This document shows positions 59,801 through 64,000 of a stretch of 64,000 nucleotides of DNA, one piece after another. Where the stretch lies: the NCBI RefSeq assembly GCF_000971175.1, contig NZ_BBLY01000004.1, positions 244,298-308,297 of the forward strand, written 5' to 3'. Source of the stretch: Demequina pelophila. Lineage in GTDB: Bacteria > Actinomycetota > Actinomycetes > Actinomycetales > Demequinaceae. Within the stretch, counting starts at the first letter, position 1. Every line of letters begins with the position of its first letter. Made by a program: the position numbers and the translations under genes. The notes beneath the pieces were generated by a model, which worked only from the letters and a program-made list of their open reading frames with translations, had not been told where the DNA came from and made no database searches.

Positions 59801-60313
59801 CGTATGGTCGGGGAGTCCGTCGCCGGCTTCCGGGGCGAGCAGCAGGAGGAGCGCGCCCCCATGACGGTGGACCTGCCCATCGACGCGCACCTGCCCACCT
59901 CCTACATCGAGCACGAGCGCCTGCGCCTCGAGGCGTACCGCAAGATCGCGGACGCCGCCTCGTCCGAGGAGCTCGCCGCCGTCGAGGAGGAGCTCGACGA
60001 CCGCTACGGCACGCTGCCCGAGCCGGTCCGCCACCTGTTCGCCGTCGCCCAGCTGCGGGTCGAGCTGCGCGAGACGGGCATCCACGACGTGGTCGCGCAG
60101 GGCAAGTTCATCCGCTTCAGCCCGCTCGAGCTGCCCGACTCCGCCGCGCTGCGCGTGAACCGGCTGTACCCCGGCACGCTCATCAAGCCCGCCGTGCGCC
60201 AGGTGCTGGTCCCCGCCCCCATGACCGCCCGGCTGGGCGGCAAACCCGTCGAGGGGCCGGAGGTGCTCGACTGGGTGCGCGGCGTCATCAAGGCGACGCG
60301 GCCGCCCCAGTAG
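56837..60313 (+). CDS. mfd: Transcription-repair coupling factor
   Basis: An 1158-residue Mfd that removes stalled RNA polymerase and recruits UvrA. UvrB-like N-terminal module (about 1-350, with LPSWETLPHERLSPRSD and RGEFAVRGGILDVFP), RNA-polymerase-interacting domain (LRPGDFVVHETHGVGRFVEL, about 490-560), SF2 translocase with Walker A GDVGFGKTE (about 640), DEEQRFG, SATPIPRTL and QLRGRVGRG, and the C-terminal TRCF domain. GTG 56837 is preceded by GGGAGG. The family is 1150-1200 residues long. Its TAG stop forms part of the -10 of the next gene. Confidence 0.96.
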   Translation: MTQPLAPLLGDWADARLSGDAHVHAPAAAATPLLARAAADDAGPILAITATGGDAEQLAARLSAYLDPRTVALLPSWETLPHERLSPRSDTVARRLATLRRLVHADAAAVESGLPAPRIVCAPLRAVLQPLVPGLADLEPVRVAPGDTRDLTELANALAAAAYTRVDMVERRGEFAVRGGILDVFPPTDPHPVRLEFFGDEVESMRSFSIADQRSLEAVDRLWAPPCRELLLTEDVRRRAASLAGQLPTAADLLTRIADGHAVEGMESLIPALLDRLEPLPDVLPRDARIVALEPERLARRAEDLHRTAQEFLAAAWVSAGAGADSPIEAQGAFLTLDEVHEAAQDRGLGWGTVGPFAAADAVETGIADVEGLRGRLDAVLDTVRARLADGWRVVVAAAGKGSAVRITEQCRERDIPARVADHALDADPGVVAVLPAVDALGFAVAGERLLVLHESDLTGRAASAAGPKVKVPSRRRTQVDPLQLRPGDFVVHETHGVGRFVELTKRTVRGIEREYLVIEYASSKRGGPGDRLSVPTDQLDLITKYVGGETPSVNKMGGADWSKTKGKARKAVKEIAAELIRLYSARMATKGREFGPDTPWQRELEESFAYVETPDQLSTIDEVKDDMEKGVPMDRLICGDVGFGKTEIAVRAAFKAIQDGTQVAVLCPTTLLVKQHVDTFTERFAQFPVKVAALSRFQTDKEAKEVIEGLSDGTIDLVVGTHRLITGSVRFKKLGLIVVDEEQRFGVEHKETLKALRTDVDVLAMSATPIPRTLEMAVTGIREMSTLATPPEERHPILTYVGPHENPQVTAAIRRELLRDGQVFYIHNSVKTITRAALQLGELVPEARIAVAHGKMSEKQLEQVIVDYYDKKYDVLVCTTIVETGLDISNANTLIVERADTFGLSQLHQLRGRVGRGRERAYAYFLYPPDRTLTETAHDRLQTIAANTDLGSGMAVAMKDLEIRGAGNLLGAEQSGHIEGVGFDLYIRMVGESVAGFRGEQQEERAPMTVDLPIDAHLPTSYIEHERLRLEAYRKIADAASSEELAAVEEELDDRYGTLPEPVRHLFAVAQLRVELRETGIHDVVAQGKFIRFSPLELPDSAALRVNRLYPGTLIKPAVRQVLVPAPMTARLGGKPVEGPEVLDWVRGVIKATRPPQ

Positions 60314-60316
60314 GAT
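60311..60316 (+). promoter_or_regulatory. -10 element TAGGAT overlapping the mfd stop codon
   Basis: The mfd TAG is the first half of TAGGAT, which ends seven bases before the ATG at 60324; this rejects the ATG at 60315. Confidence 0.55.
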
Positions 60317-60323
60317 GACGGCC

Positions 60324-60935
60324 ATGCCGATGCTCCGTCGCGTTGTCGCGCTCGCCGCCGGGTCCCTGTTCCTCGCCTCGTGCGCCGTACCGGGGCAGGG
60401 CGCACCGGGCTCGCTCGCCTCGTGGGACGGCCAGACCGTGACGTCCTCCCAGGTCGACGCGATCACGCAGGCATGGGACGACGAGACCGACGGCGCCCAG
60501 ATCGTGACCCGCCGCGTGGCGCTCACCTACGAGCTGCTGGGCGACGCGTTCATCGACGCCGCCGCGGAGGCCGGCACGCCCGTGCGCGAGGGCGACGCGC
60601 GCTCGCTCGCGCAGATGTGGCTCACCGCCGCCGGCATCGAGAACCCCGAGCCGGGCCCGGAGGTGGTCGCCTCCACGCACGCCATCGCCGCGCTCTACGC
60701 GCTCACCACGGTGCCCGACGGCCGCGCGCTCATCGAGGAGGCCGCCGCGGCCCTCGAGGAGGACGGCACCTTCTCCCCGCGCGTGGGCGAGTTCACCACC
60801 GAGCAGCTGATCACCTCGATCACGCAGGCGTACACGATCGCGGACTCGCTGGGCCTGGGCGACCAGTCCTTCATCGCCTTCTCCCGCGTGAGCGGCTTCG
60901 CCGACGCGGACCAGCCGTGGGCGGCGCATGAGTGA
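60324..60935 (+). CDS. Lipoprotein, SurA-N-like helical domain
   Basis: A 203-residue lipoprotein with signal peptide MPMLRRVVALAAGSLFLASC (lipobox Cys about residue 20). The mature part is helical; the beginning SLASWDGQTVTSSQVDAITQAW resembles the N-terminal helix of SurA/PpiD-type chaperones (VNGE-I---DV pattern), but no parvulin domain follows. It is found between mfd and mazG in many actinobacteria. A periplasmic-face folding helper is an inference. Its end overlaps mazG by eight bases. Confidence 0.75.
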   Translation: MPMLRRVVALAAGSLFLASCAVPGQGAPGSLASWDGQTVTSSQVDAITQAWDDETDGAQIVTRRVALTYELLGDAFIDAAAEAGTPVREGDARSLAQMWLTAAGIENPEPGPEVVASTHAIAALYALTTVPDGRALIEEAAAALEEDGTFSPRVGEFTTEQLITSITQAYTIADSLGLGDQSFIAFSRVSGFADADQPWAAHE

Positions 60936-61605
60936 GGGCCTCGCCCGCCTCGTCGAGGTGATGGACCGGCTCCGCTCCCCGGGCGGCTGCCCCTGGGACG
61001 CCGAGCAGACGCACCAGACGCTCACCCGCTTCGCGCTCGAGGAGACCTACGAGCTGGTCGACGCGATCGAGAACGGCACCCGCGCGGACCTGCGCGAGGA
61101 GCTGGGCGACGTCCTGCTCCAGGTGGTGTTCCACGCCCGCGTCGCGCAGGAGCACCCCGAGGACCCCTTCGACCTCGACGAGGTCGCGACGCTCATCGCC
61201 GACAAGCTCACCGAGCGCCACCCCCACGTCTTCGCGGACGAGGAGGCCGGCACCGCCGCGGAGGTCCATGCCCGCTGGGAGCGCATCAAGAAGGAGACCA
61301 AGCGCCGCGAGTCGGTCTTCGACGGCGTCCCGCTGGACCAGCCCTCGCTCGCCCGCGCCCAGAAGATCGCGAGCCGCGCCGCCCGCGCCGACCTCGATGT
61401 CCCGGTGCCGGGGGACGATGCGCCGGCCGCCGCATCGTCCCGTGTCCGGGAGGGAGCGGGAGACCTGGGCGAGCGCCTGCTCGCCCTCGCGGTCGAGGCG
61501 CATCACGCCGGCGTCGACGCGGAGGCGGCCCTGCGGGCCGCGACCAGGCGCTACGAGGACGCCGCGCGGGCCGCCGAGAGGGTCACCCAACGTTCACCCG
61601 AGTAG
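60928..61605 (+). CDS. mazG: Nucleoside triphosphate pyrophosphohydrolase
   Basis: A 225-residue MazG, hydrolysing (d)NTPs, including aberrant ones, to NMP and PPi. The N-terminal domain carries CPWDAEQTHQTL, the first Mg-site E-x-x-E in LEETYELVDAI and the second EELGDVLLQVVFHA. The C-terminal domain is partial in length. A 20-residue linker (VPGDDAPAAASSR, about residues 162-174) consists of two inverted dispersed-motif copies. The gene is translationally coupled to the upstream lipoprotein and precedes eno. Confidence 0.93.
   Translation: MSEGLARLVEVMDRLRSPGGCPWDAEQTHQTLTRFALEETYELVDAIENGTRADLREELGDVLLQVVFHARVAQEHPEDPFDLDEVATLIADKLTERHPHVFADEEAGTAAEVHARWERIKKETKRRESVFDGVPLDQPSLARAQKIASRAARADLDVPVPGDDAPAAASSRVREGAGDLGERLLALAVEAHHAGVDAEAALRAATRRYEDAARAAERVTQRSPE
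61411..61442. repeat. Dispersed motif, inverted pair inside mazG
   Basis: GGGGACGATGCG (61411-61422) and CGCATCGTCCCG (61431-61442, last base differs) face each other across GCCGGCCG-type sequence, an 11-bp stem. It encodes GDDAPAAASS between the MazG halves. Confidence 0.75.
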
Positions 61606-61641
61606 GACAATGGTCGCCCAGCGCGTTCGCACGGGCGTCGA

Positions 61642-62967
<1,326 letters not shown>

Positions 62968-63000
62968 GACCGTCGGCCGCGCGAGCGGCCGCAGCGTCTG

Positions 63001-63040
63001 ACGGGCGCGTCTCCCCTCGGGGAGGCGCGCCCGTTCCGCA
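63001..63040 (+). terminator. Intrinsic terminator after eno
   Basis: ACGGGCGCGTCTCCCC (63001-63016) pairs with GGGGAGGCGCGCCCGT (63019-63034) with one G-T pair, followed by TCCGCATTT. A smaller hairpin (CGGCCGC-GCGA-GCGGCCG) precedes it. Confidence 0.8.
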
Positions 63041-63046
63041 TTTCCG

Positions 63047-63058
63047 GGGGACGATGCG
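63047..63058 (+). repeat. Dispersed motif GGGGACGATGCG, intergenic copy
   Basis: Exact copy between the eno terminator and the ftsB promoter. Confidence 0.7.
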
Positions 63059-63101
63059 CGACTCGCGGCGGCGCCACCGGCCCGCCGGGACCTGGGGCCG
63101 G

Positions 63102-63107
63102 GACAAT
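63102..63107 (+). promoter_or_regulatory. -10 element GACAAT, leaderless start of ftsB
   Basis: GACAAT ends six bases before the GTG at 63114. Confidence 0.5.
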
Positions 63108-63113
63108 GGGCGC

Positions 63114-63968
63114 GTGCCCCGTGACTCCCGACCCTCGACGCCGCGCGCGTCCGGGGGACGGTCGCGCGCGAAGGCGGGCGCGAGCCGTGTGAAGCCGAGC
63201 GCGAGCCGCGCGAAGCCGGGGGCGACGCGCGACGCGCGGCCCGCCGGCGCATCGTCCCCGGGCAAGCCGGTCACGGGCTCCGCGAAGCCGGCCACCGGCT
63301 CCGCCGAGGCGCGCCGGCGCCGCGAGAGCACCCGCATCCCCAAGGGCCGGGGCTCGTCCCGTCCGGGCGGCGCGACCGCCCCTTCCCGGGTGCAGGCGCT
63401 GCGCAATCGCATCGAGCCCGTCGCGCCGGGCCGGTCCTGGATGACCACGTCGACGGTGCGGATGGTCGTGCTCGTCGTGGTGATCGCGCTCGCCACCGTG
63501 GTGGTGCTGCCGTCGCTGCGCGCGTACTTCCGCCAGCAGGAGGAGCTCGCCGAACTGCGGGCCGAGGCCGAGCAGGCGCGCGCCGAGGTCGAGGAGCTCG
63601 AGGCGGAGAAGGCGCGCTGGGAGGACCCGGCGTTCATCGTCGCGCAGGCGCGCGAGCGGCTCGCCTACGTGTTCCCGGGCGAGACGCCGTACCGCGTCAT
63701 CGACCCCGAGGTGGTCGAGGGCGCCGCGGAGGGCTCGCCGGCGGCCGCCGAGCAGCCCGACGTCCGGCGCGACGGCACCTGGTACACGCGCCTGTGGGAC
63801 ACCTTCGAGGAGGCCGGCGGGGTGCCGGAGGACGCGGAGGCCGAGGGCGCCGACGCGGAGGCGGGCGCGGATTCCGGCGCGGATTCCGGCACGGACGCCG
63901 CCTCTCCCGCCGCCTCTCCCGACGCCTCTCCCGACGCCGGTGGCCCGGCCGCCAGCCCGGCCCCGTAG
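63114..63968 (+). CDS. ftsB: FtsB/DivIC septum formation initiator
   Basis: A 284-residue bitopic protein: a basic, Ser/Pro/Gly-rich cytoplasmic tail of about 110 residues, one membrane helix (MVVLVVVIALATVVVLPSL, about 117-135), an extracytoplasmic coiled coil (QQEELAELRAEAEQARAEV, continuing ELEAEKARWEDP), the FtsB-type end RERLAYVFPGETPYRVID and a long acidic Ala/Gly/Ser tail. It should join the FtsQBL divisome complex. Both tails are longer than in typical FtsB; the N tail has the ASSPG peptide from the dispersed motif. GTG 63114 is taken for its -10 at leaderless distance. Confidence 0.9.
   Translation: MPRDSRPSTPRASGGRSRAKAGASRVKPSASRAKPGATRDARPAGASSPGKPVTGSAKPATGSAEARRRRESTRIPKGRGSSRPGGATAPSRVQALRNRIEPVAPGRSWMTTSTVRMVVLVVVIALATVVVLPSLRAYFRQQEELAELRAEAEQARAEVEELEAEKARWEDPAFIVAQARERLAYVFPGETPYRVIDPEVVEGAAEGSPAAAEQPDVRRDGTWYTRLWDTFEEAGGVPEDAEAEGADAEAGADSGADSGTDAASPAASPDASPDAGGPAASPAP
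63248..63259 (-). repeat. Dispersed motif GGGGACGATGCG, coding copy in ftsB
   Basis: Exact copy, read as Ala-Ser-Ser-Pro in the disordered cytoplasmic tail. Confidence 0.65.
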
Positions 63969-63971
63969 ACT
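63966..63971 (+). promoter_or_regulatory. -10 element TAGACT for the following gene
   Basis: The ftsB TAG stop is the first half of TAGACT, which ends seven bases before a GTG at 63979. Confidence 0.5.
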
Positions 63972-63978
63972 TCCCCGG

Positions 63979-64000
63979 GTGAACGACACCCCTGCCACCG
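63979..64000 (+). CDS. First codons of the next gene (DUF501 protein expected)
   Basis: GTG 63979 opens MNDTPAT at the leaderless distance from TAGACT. Only seven codons are present. In related genomes a DUF501 protein gene follows ftsB; that identity is inferred from synteny only. Confidence 0.4.

Overview
The window is about 73% G+C chromosomal DNA from an actinobacterium. The conserved run rsmI-metG-tatD-rpf/G5-rsmA-ispE-glmU-prs-rplY-pth-mfd-mazG-eno-ftsB, the MoeA/Glp-SepX module, and the many TANNNT-type leaderless starts point to Micrococcales (a Demequina/Cellulomonas-like genome is my best guess). No rRNA, phage, transposase or CRISPR locus is visible. Two tRNA genes are present: Ala-CGC at 16099 and Gln-TTG at 40343.

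Layout. 1-4084: end of an aromatic-degradation operon (6PGDH-like protein, LigJ 4-oxalomesaconate hydratase) followed by two tandem paralogous MFS transporters. 4196-8470: a 1424-residue helicase-like protein whose ATPase and nuclease motifs look decayed. 8547-12355: zinc-ribbon protein, 5-formyl-THF cyclo-ligase, MoeA/Glp, a GNAT acetyltransferase and a SepX/GLPR-like membrane protein, probably a cell-division module. 12378-15928: a two-gene mannoside operon (GH92 mannosidase, glycosyltransferase). 16099-20177: tRNA-Ala, secreted lipase, choice-of-anchor L protein, and a DUF1648/GntR operon with a perfect operator. 20253-23675: ketoacid CoA-transferase, thiolase and a divergent IclR regulator, bracketed by two copies of a 96-bp repeat. 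23985-29439: FKBP lipoprotein, transglutaminase-like protein, AI-2E-type exporter, HdeD-like protein, ornithine cyclodeaminase and its Lrp regulator.

29462-45396 is core housekeeping: divergent pmt/rsmI, a DUF6636-like protein, a D,D-carboxypeptidase behind a micro-ORF, metG, tatD, G5/transglycosylase, rsmA, ispE, mscL, tetR, glmU-prs, DUF1206, rplY, pth. 45471-56604 is an accessory block set into that core: pentapeptide-like protein, beta-phosphoglucomutase plus GH65 phosphorylase, a polar amino-acid ABC transporter, an S-adenosyl/S-inosylhomocysteine hydrolase with a nucleoside-deaminase-like amidohydrolase and a cupin, and a lipoprotein flanked by 106-bp inverted repeats. 56837-64000 returns to the core: mfd, lipoprotein, mazG, eno, ftsB and the first codons of the next gene.

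The most unusual signal is a short motif, GGGGACGATGCG, repeated about 15 times exactly (more with one mismatch), on both strands, between genes and inside genes. Inside genes the exact copies are read almost always as Ala-Ser-Ser-Pro or Gly-Asp-Asp-Ala, in linkers, tails and signal-peptide ends. Several 100-bp palindromic elements of two other families sit at gene-block borders.
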